64,000 nt of DNA from JBBIGV01 sp037447335 (GTDB lineage: Bacteria; Bacteroidota; Ignavibacteria; Ignavibacteriales; Ignavibacteriaceae): positions 10,238-74,237 of the forward strand of contig JBBIGV010000010.1 of the NCBI GenBank assembly GCA_037447335.1. The letters are read 5' to 3'. Numbering within the stretch: the first letter of the stretch is position 1; each line of letters starts with the position of its first letter. Positions 19,457-28,493 of this stretch are shown here, piece by piece. The notes below the pieces were generated by a model. It ran no database searches and had not been told where the DNA came from. It worked only from the letters and a program-made list of their open reading frames with translations. Position numbers and translations under genes: made by a program.

Positions 19457-20848
19457 TCAGGCAGCAATATCTGTATCTAAAGTATCGCCGCTGTCATGAT
19501 CAATAAAGAACATTTGCCCGAAATTGCTTCGGATAATTTTGTTCAGATCATCCTGGTAGAAGAATTTGGTAACTCCAAGTGCGGGCTTGAGATCGGTTAA
19601 CCAGGTTGCTTTTTCATTATACTTAGCAAAGAACGGACGCTTAACCCAATCGGGATTTCTGCCCTGCAGAAACTTCAGCACAAAAACTTTTTCACCGTTA
19701 ATTTCGGTAATACCATCAACGGCAACTTTACCTGGTAATGCTGACATAGAAGGACCACGAACCGTTCTTCCGAGCCCAGATACTTTGGAGTAAGCTTCTT
19801 TAAAGATGTGATAAGCACGAATTAATGGGATCTCAAAATATTCTTTTGCGCCTGTGTTCCGTTCAACAAAAAAGTAATAGGGAATACACCCAAGGTTTAC
19901 CTGTTCATTCCACATTCTTGTCCAGACTTCGGGATCATCATTCACATGTTTTACAAGCGGCGATTGAGTTCTTATCTGTGCACCGGTATTTCTGATCCTT
20001 GCAATTGCTTCTTTTACGACATCGGTCGATAACTCAACCCAGTGATTAAAGTGTCCCATTACTGCAAGGTGTTTGCCTGCTTTAACTATCTTTTCGAATA
20101 ATCTTAAAGTATCGTCAGCATCTTTATCAGTCACAAATTTATAAGGCCAATAAGCAGCAGCTTTTGTTCCGATTCTTATAGTTTTTATATGATCAAACTC
20201 CGGTTTAAGAAAAGGTTTCAGGTAAGTACTAAGATTTTTTGCGCTCATGATCATCGGGTCTCCGCCGGTAACAAGTATATCTGTTATTTCTTTATGGTCT
20301 CTGATATACTTCTGGAATCTTTTCGATTCATCAGTTGCAAGCTTCATCCCATTCATCCCGACAAACTGTGCCCACCTGAAACAAAATGTACAATAGGTGT
20401 GGCAGGTTTGACCAGCGGAAGGAAATATCAGGCACGTTTCCCTATACTTATGCTGAACACCGGGGATTGGATTATCATCAACAGAGGGAACGTTTATTGT
20501 CATTTGTCCGGCAGGATGTGGATTTAATTCCATCCTGATTTCATATGCAGTAGCATTGATTTCATTTTGGCTGCTATTTTTTTTCAAAACATCAGCCATA
20601 CGGTCAAAATGATTCTTGCTTATCATACCACGCTGTGGAAATGTTAGCCCTAACCTCGGATCATCAGGTATATTATTCCAGTCAATCAGATTCTCAACAA
20701 CATAATTATTTGCGCGAAATGGCAGAACATTGGAAACAACTTTAATAGCAAATCTTTCATCTTCAGATAAAGATTTTAGCTGAGGGATATTCTCAATGTC
20801 CTTAAGACCATAAAACTTCATTTTCTTAGGGACAATCATTTTTAACAT
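19457..20848 (-). CDS. KamA-like radical SAM enzyme, substrate probably not lysine
   Basis: A 463-residue member of the lysine 2,3-aminomutase (KamA) family. The iron-sulfur motif Cys149-x3-Cys153-x2-Cys156 (TCHTYCTFCF) and SAM-binding TGGDP (about 194-198) are intact, and Lys374 sits where the PLP lysine is expected. However, the two aspartates that bind the lysine side chain in true aminomutases appear as Glu329 and Ser367, and the usual Gly-rich PLP loop is replaced by SALPGK. So it may act on another amino acid or do different chemistry. A long leader with two hairpins precedes it. A canonical KamA lies at 30018. Confidence 0.85.
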   Translation of the reverse strand: MLKMIVPKKMKFYGLKDIENIPQLKSLSEDERFAIKVVSNVLPFRANNYVVENLIDWNNIPDDPRLGLTFPQRGMISKNHFDRMADVLKKNSSQNEINATAYEIRMELNPHPAGQMTINVPSVDDNPIPGVQHKYRETCLIFPSAGQTCHTYCTFCFRWAQFVGMNGMKLATDESKRFQKYIRDHKEITDILVTGGDPMIMSAKNLSTYLKPFLKPEFDHIKTIRIGTKAAAYWPYKFVTDKDADDTLRLFEKIVKAGKHLAVMGHFNHWVELSTDVVKEAIARIRNTGAQIRTQSPLVKHVNDDPEVWTRMWNEQVNLGCIPYYFFVERNTGAKEYFEIPLIRAYHIFKEAYSKVSGLGRTVRGPSMSALPGKVAVDGITEINGEKVFVLKFLQGRNPDWVKRPFFAKYNEKATWLTDLKPALGVTKFFYQDDLNKIIRSNFGQMFFIDHDSGDTLDTDIAA

Positions 20849-20880
20849 CCTCTGTTTTTGTAAAACGAATTACTTAATCA

Positions 20881-20944
20881 TTTCCGGATGAGTGATAATT
20901 TCTTCCCGGAAATTGGCAAAACCGGATTTTGGGAGGATTTTGCC
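20881..20944 (-). promoter_or_regulatory. two tandem hairpins in the leader of the KamA-like gene
   Basis: Upstream of the ATG at 20848, TTTCCGG (20881-20887) pairs with CCGGAAA (20906-20912), and GGCAAAA (20915-20921) pairs with TTTTGCC (20938-20944). Both stems are seven perfect pairs, back to back, in the untranslated leader. This could be a cis-regulatory RNA element or an operator pair; it does not match a riboswitch class that I recognise, including the lysine riboswitch. Confidence 0.45.
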
Positions 20945-21035
20945 GTCATGTTTACTAACACTACAAGCTAATAAATATGAGGACTATGTCAAGGAATTGA
21001 ATAAAAAATTTTGAAAAACCTTAGGAAGGGTTTAA

Positions 21036-21063
21036 AATAAAAAAAGCGGCTACGGAACCGCTT
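21036..21063 (-). terminator. intrinsic terminator of the 54-aa gene
   Basis: Read on the minus strand, AAGCGG and CCGCTT form a six-pair stem with an 8-nt loop followed by a run of seven T and TATTTT. It lies 17 nt after the stop of the small gene at 21080. Confidence 0.8.
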
Positions 21064-21079
21064 AAATTTTTAAGGCAGG

Positions 21080-21244
21080 CTATTTAATTTCGCCTACTTT
21101 GCTTATATCATCAAGCTTCACAAATTTCTCATTAAATTTGATTGAGCCGAGGGGAGATTTAATCGCTTTTATTACTTTTACATTAACTCCCGTTTCTTTT
21201 TTCTTACCTTTTGCTTTATCAGCAAATGACTGTTGTTTTGCCAT
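21080..21244 (-). CDS. small basic hypothetical protein (54 aa)
   Basis: A 54-codon gene: MAKQQSFADKAKGKKKE, then a beta-rich part (VNVKVIKAIKSPLGSIKF) and a short acidic tail. A GAGGAAAT ribosome site lies 3 nt before the ATG and an intrinsic terminator follows the stop, so this small gene looks genuine and monocistronic. The lysine-rich start may bind nucleic acid, but no named domain is recognised. Confidence 0.7.
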   Translation of the reverse strand: MAKQQSFADKAKGKKKETGVNVKVIKAIKSPLGSIKFNEKFVKLDDISKVGEIK

Positions 21245-21698
21245 ATGATTTCCTCATTTTTAGTGGGCAAATATATGAATTATCATCTATAAATAAAAGA
21301 TTAACCCCTTTCTGACACTTGATTGAAACAAAAAGCCGGCGAACACTTTGATTTATAAAAGAATTTTAACGATCAATGCCTGATCCGGGAGTGCAATATG
21401 TGGATTTTTGACATAAACAGCGTTTTTTCATATCTGTCTCAAATATGTAAGTGGAGGTGCTAAATGAGAATCTATCTATATATATAGGCACCTAAAGTGG
21501 AATCTGAGAGAAGTCTTAAACATCATACTTTTGGTCAATGCAAATAATACTAGGTGAAAAGTGTGAGTAAGGTCCCTGGGATTTTTTAAGTAACCGTACA
21601 ATCGGTTAAAAAACTTAAATTTGTAATTGGTTATATAAGTTGAATATTTAAACATTATTATTTAGTTTGACACACGTTTAATCAGGAAATGATGCAAT
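21245..21698. other. long intergenic region upstream of plsY
   Basis: About 450 nt with no supported gene. An inverted repeat TAACCG (21591-21596) / CGGTTA (21603-21608) with flanking T and A runs could be a bidirectional terminator-like hairpin or an operator. The rest is AT-rich and should hold the plsY-gpsA promoter, but I see no full consensus match. Confidence 0.45.
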
Positions 21699-22373
21699 AT
21701 GTTTTTACTCGCAACAATTATTATACTTTCTTACTTAGTTGGTTCAATACCAAACAGCATTATTGTAAGTAAAGCTGCTAAAGGGATAGACATCAGGCAA
21801 TACGGAAGCGGAAATGCCGGCGGAACAAATGTAATGAGAATACTTGGCTGGAAGCTTGGTGTATTGGTAATAGTTCTTGATGCAATTAAAGGAGCGCTTG
21901 CTGTGGTTGTTATTGCAAGGCTGCACTACGGCGCAATGCCTTTTGAAAATGCAACCCCCTTTGATGATTTTACCCTTGTTCAGATTATAGCTGGTATATC
22001 TGCAGTTATTGGTCATATCTGGACTGTGTTCGCCGGTTTTAAGGGCGGAAAGGGAATTGCAACAGCGCTCGGTATGCTGATAACTATCATTACTATTGAT
22101 ATGCTTGTTGCAATAGGGATCTTTGTTCTCGTTGTATCATTATGCAAATATATATCATTGGGATCAATAATTGGAGCGATTGCAGTGCCATTAACTTTAA
22201 TAATCCGGGAGAATATTTTCCATGTAAATATACCTGGTTATAACATACTGCTTCCGTTTGTTATAGGAATATCATTTCTCGTACTATACACGCACCGGAA
22301 AAATGTTATCAGGCTTATACAGGGTACTGAAAGCAAACTGAACTTTAAAAAGAAATCTAATACTCCACTTTAA
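21699..22373 (+). CDS. plsY: glycerol-3-phosphate acyltransferase PlsY
   Basis: Inner-membrane enzyme that transfers an acyl group from acyl-phosphate to glycerol 3-phosphate, the first step of phospholipid synthesis. The 224 residues contain the family's membrane helices and its three loops: SIPNSIIVSK (17-26), GSGNAGGTNVMRILG (37-51) and FKGGKGIATALGM (about 114-126). The gpsA gene, which makes its acceptor, starts 18 nt after the stop. Confidence 0.97.
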   Translation: MFLLATIIILSYLVGSIPNSIIVSKAAKGIDIRQYGSGNAGGTNVMRILGWKLGVLVIVLDAIKGALAVVVIARLHYGAMPFENATPFDDFTLVQIIAGISAVIGHIWTVFAGFKGGKGIATALGMLITIITIDMLVAIGIFVLVVSLCKYISLGSIIGAIAVPLTLIIRENIFHVNIPGYNILLPFVIGISFLVLYTHRKNVIRLIQGTESKLNFKKKSNTPL

Positions 22374-22391
22374 ATCACCCTTAGCTGACTA

Positions 22392-23387
22392 ATGAAGATA
22401 TCTGTGCTGGGCGCCGGCGGGTGGGGCACCACGCTGGCTATTTTACTTCACTACAACGGGCATAATGTTACCCTCTGGGAATATAAGAAGAGCTATGCCA
22501 AACAACTCATCAAAACGAGAAAAAACTATAAGTACCTTCCCAGAGTTGAAATTCCCAAGGAAATTCTCTTAACCCACGATCTTGAGGAAGCGAGCTCTGA
22601 TAAAAATATGATCGTGCTTGCTGTGCCTTCCCAATTTCTCAGGAATGTAGTGAAGGAAATACCTTTCAACCGGATAAAAAACTCTTTGCTTGTTAGTGTT
22701 GCTAAAGGAATAGAAACAAATACACTGTTTACAATGTCACAAATGCTGAAAGATGTTTTTCCTTCAATTAGTAAATCGCAGATAAGTGCGTTGTCAGGAC
22801 CGAGTCATGCAGAGGAAGTAGTAAGAAGGATTCCTACTGCAATAGTAGCTGCTTCTGAAAGCATTGAAACTTCAAAATCAGTGCAGTCTGCATTTATGAC
22901 TTCATACTTTCGTGTATACTCTTCCAGCGATATACTTGGTGTCGAACTTGGAGGCGCATTTAAAAACGTAATTGCAATCGGTGCAGGATTAATTGATGGA
23001 GTTAAATTTGGAGATAACACTAAAGCAGCTATTATGACACGCGGTGTTGCAGAAATTTCCCGGCTTGGTTTAGCAATGGGTGCGCAGCCCGAAACTTTTG
23101 CCGGTTTGTCGGGAATGGGTGATTTGATTGTTACTTGTATGAGTAAGCACAGCCGTAACAGGTTTGTTGGTGAACAAATTGGAAGAGGAAAGAAATTAAA
23201 GGAAGTATTAAAAAATATGGATATGGTTGCTGAAGGAATTCAAACCAGCCGTTCCGCATCTCAGCTTGCAAAAAAATATAATGTTGAAACTCCGATTACT
23301 GATGAAGTCTATAAAATACTATTTGAAGATAAAGACCCTGTTCAGGCAACGACAGATTTAATGACCCGCGACATGAAAATGGAATAA
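22392..23387 (+). CDS. gpsA: NAD(P)-dependent glycerol-3-phosphate dehydrogenase
   Basis: Reduces dihydroxyacetone phosphate to sn-glycerol 3-phosphate in the cytoplasm and so supplies PlsY. The 331 residues include the dinucleotide-binding GAGGWGTTLA at 7-16, the SGPSHAEEV motif near 135, the catalytic lysine in GGAFKNVIAIGAG near 190 and the substrate-binding GMGDLIVTC near 245. Cotranscribed with plsY. Confidence 0.97.
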   Translation: MKISVLGAGGWGTTLAILLHYNGHNVTLWEYKKSYAKQLIKTRKNYKYLPRVEIPKEILLTHDLEEASSDKNMIVLAVPSQFLRNVVKEIPFNRIKNSLLVSVAKGIETNTLFTMSQMLKDVFPSISKSQISALSGPSHAEEVVRRIPTAIVAASESIETSKSVQSAFMTSYFRVYSSSDILGVELGGAFKNVIAIGAGLIDGVKFGDNTKAAIMTRGVAEISRLGLAMGAQPETFAGLSGMGDLIVTCMSKHSRNRFVGEQIGRGKKLKEVLKNMDMVAEGIQTSRSASQLAKKYNVETPITDEVYKILFEDKDPVQATTDLMTRDMKME

Positions 23388-23395
23388 TTCACCTT

Positions 23396-24763
23396 TCACG
23401 CCTGCCGTGGTAATGAAATTCCCTTTATCTTTCTGTACAAAGAAACCGCATAACGGTCAGTCATACCGGAAACAAAATCAGTAATTTTTAATAAGCGTAA
23501 ATAAATATCATCATCGGGTTTGCCATTTTCAGCAAGAAATTGTTTTGGCAAAAGTTTTATTATCGTGTTGCTTTTCCAGGAAGGTTTATCGGATGCAAAA
23601 TCATTTACCGATGAAATAAAGGTATCTAGCAGCCCGCCAAGCACCTCATAACCCGCAGCTTCTCTTTCAACCACACTTTTATAACTGTAAATTTTTTGTA
23701 TGGAGATTGACTTAATTAACTCCAGTCTTTCGCATGATGGTATTAACGAAAGCAGATCCGTATCAAAAGTTCCATTAAGAATTTTCTCTTCATTTTCAAC
23801 AAATGCCTCAGCAAGTTCGGAAACCGCACTGTTTATAGCTTTTGCCCGGAGGTATCCGATTTTATCGTTCGATTCACGTCCGTTGTAGTCTTTTAATTTT
23901 TCCTTTTTTGTTAAACCCATTAACAGTTCTTCCGTGTCGTTAAACGACATAAGTCCCAGCCTGAAGCCATCTTCAAGATCCATAATTCTGTAACAAACAT
24001 CATCTGCACCTTCAACCAAAAAGGCGAGCGGGTGCCTGCACCACCAGAGAAAAATTTCATCTTTTAGTGCAAGACCTGTTTCTTCCGCAACTGCTTTAAA
24101 CAAATCTTTTTCTGCCTGGAAAAATCCAAACTTCCTGTATAGTTTCTTTTTACCTTTCAGCAGATCTTTTTTCTCAGGTATTAATGATTCTTTCGGGTAT
24201 TTCGTGAATGCACCAAGCGTTGCAAAAGTCAATCTCAGTCCGCCTCTGATATTTGGATTTTGAAGCTTAGTGATTATCCTGAAACCCTGTGCATTGCCTT
24301 CAAATCTTGTAAGATCATTCCATTTCTTTTCATCATTAATATACTTTTCAAAAACTTTACCATTACCGCTTCTGAAATATTCGGCAATTGCATCTTCTCC
24401 CGAATGTCCGAACGGAGGATTGCCGATATCGTGTGCAAGGCATGCAGCAGCAACAATCTCTCCGAAGTGAAATGGAGAATATTCCGACTGAAGTTTCGGG
24501 TGGCGATCAATAATCACTTTGCCGGCAATGTTCCCGAGTGATCTTCCAACACAGGAAACTTCGAGGCTGTGCGTTAACCTTGTATGGACAAAATCACTTT
24601 CAGGCATTGGAAATACCTGGGTTTTATCCTGCAGTCGTCTGAATGCAGATGAAAAAACAACCCGGTCAAAATCTCTTTGAAACTGACTGCGGGCATCAGT
24701 TGAACTGCCTGCTATATCATCAGCGCATAAAAGTTTTTTTGAAAGAAGCTTTTCCCATTCCAA
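23396..24763 (-). CDS. dgt: dNTP/dGTP triphosphohydrolase
   Basis: An HD-superfamily enzyme that hydrolyses dGTP (or dNTPs generally) to the nucleoside and triphosphate, adjusting nucleotide pools. The 455 residues have the Dgt N-terminal segment DARSQFQRDFDRVVFSSAF (about 23-41), the metal-binding histidines around HTRLTHSLEVS (60-70) and the HD motif LAHDIGNPPFGH with His111-Asp112, then the FEGNAQGFRI motif. It is convergent with gpsA, the stops only 8 nt apart. Confidence 0.93.
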   Translation of the reverse strand: MEWEKLLSKKLLCADDIAGSSTDARSQFQRDFDRVVFSSAFRRLQDKTQVFPMPESDFVHTRLTHSLEVSCVGRSLGNIAGKVIIDRHPKLQSEYSPFHFGEIVAAACLAHDIGNPPFGHSGEDAIAEYFRSGNGKVFEKYINDEKKWNDLTRFEGNAQGFRIITKLQNPNIRGGLRLTFATLGAFTKYPKESLIPEKKDLLKGKKKLYRKFGFFQAEKDLFKAVAEETGLALKDEIFLWWCRHPLAFLVEGADDVCYRIMDLEDGFRLGLMSFNDTEELLMGLTKKEKLKDYNGRESNDKIGYLRAKAINSAVSELAEAFVENEEKILNGTFDTDLLSLIPSCERLELIKSISIQKIYSYKSVVEREAAGYEVLGGLLDTFISSVNDFASDKPSWKSNTIIKLLPKQFLAENGKPDDDIYLRLLKITDFVSGMTDRYAVSLYRKIKGISLPRQA

Positions 24764-24900
24764 TTAATTCACCTGGCTTTTTTTTATTCGCGATTATTAC
24801 AGAGGTAAATTTAGCAAAGAATAATTGATTTAACCTCCATCGTATTAACTATTCAGGTTGTAAATTCTTTCAGCTTAGTTTAATTTTAAAACGAATAAAA

Positions 24901-27105
24901 ATGAATAAAGATAAAGTCCTCGGTCAGTCAGTTCAGTACATCAAATCAGTCGGGCCAAAACGCGCTGCTTCTTTTGCACGCATCGGCATCAGGACGATAA
25001 GAGACCTTCTCTTTTATTTTCCAACAAGGCATCTCGACAGAAGCACGACACTCACAGCAGGTAAAGCTTACGGATATGTTTTAAACGGATATGACGGTGA
25101 AGTAACTGTAATTGCAAAAGTTGAAAGCACTGAAATACTCCGGTTCAGCAGAAATGAATTGCTTAAAGTACACCTCAGAGATCAAACCGGGTTTTTCGAA
25201 TGCGTATGGTTCCAGGGTATAAAATATTTTCAATCGGTCTTTAATGAAGGAGATATCTTTGCTGTATCAGGCAAACCGGTTGTTTCAAAGTACGGCGGTT
25301 TGCAATTTACTCATCCGGATTATGACAGAATAACCGAAGACGAATCTAAGAACTTCCTCAATACCGGGAAGATCATTCCCTTTTACCGAATCCCTAAAGA
25401 GCTCAGAGAAAAAAACATTGGCGATCTCAGCTTACGAAGAATTATAAGCTATGCTGTTGAAAATTATGCAGATGAACTGGAAGAAACTCTACCCGATCAT
25501 ATCCTGTCAAAATATAGCCTGCTTAATATAAATTCAGCGGTTAAGAACTACCACTTCCCCGAAGATAAAAAATCTTTTGAAAAGGCAAAGCACCGGTTCA
25601 AGTTTGAAGAGTTGTTTTACATTCAATGTATAATTGCATTGAGAAAGCAAAATTACCAAACAAAGTTACCAGGGAAATCTTTAGTTGTTAAAACAAATCT
25701 AATCAAAGATTTTCTTAAAACCCTTCCTTTCGAACTTACCAATGCACAGATAAAAGTTTTAGGAGAGATCAGGAAAGATATGGCTAAACCGGAACCGATG
25801 AACAGATTACTTCAGGGTGATGTAGGCAGCGGAAAAACAATCGTTGCATTGATAGCGATGCTTATTGCAATTGATAACGGCTGTCAGGCAGCATTAATGG
25901 CCCCAACGGAAATACTGGCAGACCAGCATGCAAAAAACATATCCGGGATGATGAATGCATTATCTTCGGTGCACAACGACAGACAGGTGCGTGTTTCTCT
26001 GATGCTTGGCGGGCAGAAAAAATCTATAAAAGAAAAAAAACTTGCTGAGATTGAACAGCAGGAAGCAGATATAATTATAGGTACTCATGCATTGTTTGAA
26101 GAAAATGTAAAATTTAAAAATCTCGGCCTGGTGATAGTTGATGAACAACATCGCTTTGGTGTAGCACAGCGTGCAAGGCTGCAAAGCAAAGGAATTACTC
26201 CGGATGTAATTGTTATGAGCGCTACGCCCATACCAAGAACTTTATCTATGACTCTCTACGGAGACCTTGATCTCTCAGTAATAGACCAGATGCCAGAAAA
26301 CAGAAAACCTGTTAAAACAATCTTGCGGGGAGAAAGCAAACTGCCGGACATTTATAAATTCATCATTCAAAAGAGAAAAGAAGGTTATCAGTCATTCTTA
26401 GTTTATCCGCTTGTGGAAGAATCAGAAAAGCTGGAGCTTAAAGCCGCTACTATTTTATTTGAAGAATTAAAGAGTTCATATCTCAAAGAATTAAAGCTTG
26501 GATTAATACATGGCAGGATGACATGGAGGGAAAAAGAAGAAGTAATGTATCTTTTCCTGAAGAAAGAATATGATGCCTTGATCTCAACAACTGTTATTGA
26601 AGTTGGTATAGATATTCCTGATGCTAATATTATCCTGATCAACGACGCTCACCGCTTTGGATTATCACAGCTTCACCAGTTAAGAGGGAGAGTAGGACGC
26701 AGCAATAAGCAGGCGTATTGCATTCTGGTATCAAAAGATGAATATGTTTCGCGCGTAAACAAAAGCCAGCTTGAACTGGAGTTCCTCTCCTCTGCGCAGC
26801 TTGAAAAATATAAAACTTCTGTAAGGCTTCAGACTATGGTTAAACATAATGATGGATTTAAAATTGCCGGGATGGATCTTAAGCTAAGAGGACCAGGAAA
26901 TATTTTCGGTACACATCAAAGCGGATTTCCTGAACTGAAGTATGCAGATATAATTACAGATGAAGAAATTATTTTAAATGCAAAGCATGAAGCATTTAAC
27001 ATTATAAAAAATGATCGGCAGATAATTGATGATAAGAATAAAATTATAAGAAATAATCTTCTCTCACATTACTCCGACAGTCTTAAGTATGCAAACATTG
27101 CATGA
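24901..27105 (+). CDS. recG: ATP-dependent DNA helicase RecG
   Basis: Branched-DNA translocase that regresses stalled forks and processes Holliday junctions. The 734 residues show the N-terminal wedge/OB domain (about 60-155), then superfamily 2 helicase motifs: Walker A GDVGSGKT, motif II DEQH in VIVDEQHRFG, motif III SATPIPRTL, and in the second domain TTVIEVGIDIP followed by QLRGRVGRS (motif VI). The C-terminal TRG region is present (GPGNIFGTHQSG). It lies divergent from dgt. Confidence 0.97.
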   Translation: MNKDKVLGQSVQYIKSVGPKRAASFARIGIRTIRDLLFYFPTRHLDRSTTLTAGKAYGYVLNGYDGEVTVIAKVESTEILRFSRNELLKVHLRDQTGFFECVWFQGIKYFQSVFNEGDIFAVSGKPVVSKYGGLQFTHPDYDRITEDESKNFLNTGKIIPFYRIPKELREKNIGDLSLRRIISYAVENYADELEETLPDHILSKYSLLNINSAVKNYHFPEDKKSFEKAKHRFKFEELFYIQCIIALRKQNYQTKLPGKSLVVKTNLIKDFLKTLPFELTNAQIKVLGEIRKDMAKPEPMNRLLQGDVGSGKTIVALIAMLIAIDNGCQAALMAPTEILADQHAKNISGMMNALSSVHNDRQVRVSLMLGGQKKSIKEKKLAEIEQQEADIIIGTHALFEENVKFKNLGLVIVDEQHRFGVAQRARLQSKGITPDVIVMSATPIPRTLSMTLYGDLDLSVIDQMPENRKPVKTILRGESKLPDIYKFIIQKRKEGYQSFLVYPLVEESEKLELKAATILFEELKSSYLKELKLGLIHGRMTWREKEEVMYLFLKKEYDALISTTVIEVGIDIPDANIILINDAHRFGLSQLHQLRGRVGRSNKQAYCILVSKDEYVSRVNKSQLELEFLSSAQLEKYKTSVRLQTMVKHNDGFKIAGMDLKLRGPGNIFGTHQSGFPELKYADIITDEEIILNAKHEAFNIIKNDRQIIDDKNKIIRNNLLSHYSDSLKYANIA

Positions 27106-27418
27106 GATTTTGTCCTGATTTAAAAAATTTTTTTAAATTTTTCATGTTTAGGCGAAAAAAAATAATTTCCGCCTCTTACTAAAAAGCATTGACAATAAAA
27201 TATTTTTATATAAATTTTCAAGTGAAGAAAAAAAAATTTTGTAACACGTTCTTTAAAAACATGATTTTAATACTTCATCCAAAAATTTTTTTAGATGTAA
27301 CAACAATAAAAAATATTTTTTGATGTGATCATTGCTCGTTGGCTTGTATTTTATAATAGTTATATTTGCAAAAAAAATTAGAGGTTAAATTATTTCTTCG
27401 TCTTTCTTTAAAGTAAGA
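27106..27418. other. AT-rich intergenic region upstream of the ATP-grasp/KamA operon
   Basis: About 310 nt, extremely AT-rich, with poly-A and poly-T tracts and no coding signal. A weak palindrome (TTTAAAAAATTTTTTTAAA) after recG might end its transcript. A consensus promoter sits near the right end. Confidence 0.6.
27339..27368 (+). promoter_or_regulatory. Bacteroidetes-type promoter of the ATP-grasp/KamA operon
   Basis: TTG at 27339-27341, a 19-nt spacer, then TATATTTG at 27361-27368: an exact match to the -33/-7 consensus TTG-N19-TAnnTTTG known from Bacteroidetes. Transcription would begin about 27374, some 45 nt before the TTG start of the first gene. Confidence 0.6.
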
Positions 27419-28474
27419 TTGAATGTTGCATTGACCTTCAATGTCAAACCAGAAAGTGAAACTTTCCTTGAATCCGTACCCCCTAATCCGAACAATCCCT
27501 CAAACGAAGCACTTAAACAAATAGACACGTATGCTGAATGGGATACCTGGGACACGATCAATGCTGTAAAAGATGCTATCGGTGAGTTTAACCAGGTAAC
27601 ATTGATTGAAGCTGATGAAAATGCTTTTGAAAAATTCAAAGAAGTAAGACCGGATATCGTATTTAACATTGCAGAAGGTTTTAACGGCGTAAGCAGAGAA
27701 GCACAAATACCGGCAATGCTTGATATGCTCGGAATACCATACACTGGTTCAGATCCGCTTACACTTGCAATATGCCTTGATAAATCCCGCACTAAAGAAA
27801 TTTTATCTTATCATAAAATCCCTACACCCGGATTTATAATTGTGAATAAATCAGATGATGCTCATCAGGTTAATTTAAATTTTCCATTAATGGTGAAACC
27901 TGTTTCCGAAGGTTCAAGCAAAGGAATATTCTCTTCTTCTTTTGTAAGAGATGAAGAAGAACTGCGCTGTGAAATATCCCGAATACTTAGTGAATACAAT
28001 CAGCCGGCACTGGTTGAAGAATTTTTACCCGGGAGAGAATTTACCGTTGCTGTACTCGGCAATGGCGCTGAAGCCCATGCGCTGCCTGTTGTGGAAATAA
28101 ATTATGAACATTTCCCGGAAAACTTTGTCCCGATTTATTCCTACGAAGCAAAATGGATCCTCGATACAAAAGAAAATCCGCTTGAGGTTTTCTCGTGCCC
28201 TGCAAATATCCCAAATGAACTTGACTCCGCAATTAAACAAACAGTGCTTCGTGCTTATCGCACATTAAGATGCAGAGACTGGAGCAGGATTGATGTTCGG
28301 CTTGATAATTTCGGCATACCGAACATTATCGAAGTTAATCCGCTGCCAGGCATACTGCCCGATCCAAAGGAAAATTCATGCTACCCTAAAGCTGCGCGAA
28401 CTCATGGATTAAGTTATTCGGAAATGATTAATAGCGTTCTGTCTGCTGCAGCTAAAAGATATGGTTTAATCTAA
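27419..28474 (+). CDS. D-Ala-D-Ala-ligase-like ATP-grasp enzyme (first of tandem pair)
   Basis: A cytoplasmic ATP-grasp ligase, probably joining an amine to an amino acid carboxylate through an acyl-phosphate. The 351 residues have a Ddl-like N-terminal domain, the ATP-grasp segment (CLDKSRTKEILSYHKIPTPG, about 120-139), FPLMVKPVSEGSSKGI near 160, the LVEEFLPGREFTVAVLG strand near 198 and the metal-binding IEVNPLPGI near 300. A true Ddl would normally sit among cell-wall genes; here it is followed by a paralogue, a GNAT and a lysine aminomutase, so I infer a specialised peptide-bond enzyme. No ATG fits; TTG 27419 is the likely start, though an AGAGG at 27380-27384 would serve rare ATT codons just downstream. 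Confidence 0.8.
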   Translation: MNVALTFNVKPESETFLESVPPNPNNPSNEALKQIDTYAEWDTWDTINAVKDAIGEFNQVTLIEADENAFEKFKEVRPDIVFNIAEGFNGVSREAQIPAMLDMLGIPYTGSDPLTLAICLDKSRTKEILSYHKIPTPGFIIVNKSDDAHQVNLNFPLMVKPVSEGSSKGIFSSSFVRDEEELRCEISRILSEYNQPALVEEFLPGREFTVAVLGNGAEAHALPVVEINYEHFPENFVPIYSYEAKWILDTKENPLEVFSCPANIPNELDSAIKQTVLRAYRTLRCRDWSRIDVRLDNFGIPNIIEVNPLPGILPDPKENSCYPKAARTHGLSYSEMINSVLSAAAKRYGLI

Positions 28475-28493
28475 TAGTATTTGAGTATACTGT

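Noticed and set aside
27189..27217. TTGACA in the intergenic region as a sigma70-type promoter
   Set aside because: No TATAAT at 16-18 nt; the Bacteroidetes-type match at 27339-27368 is much better.
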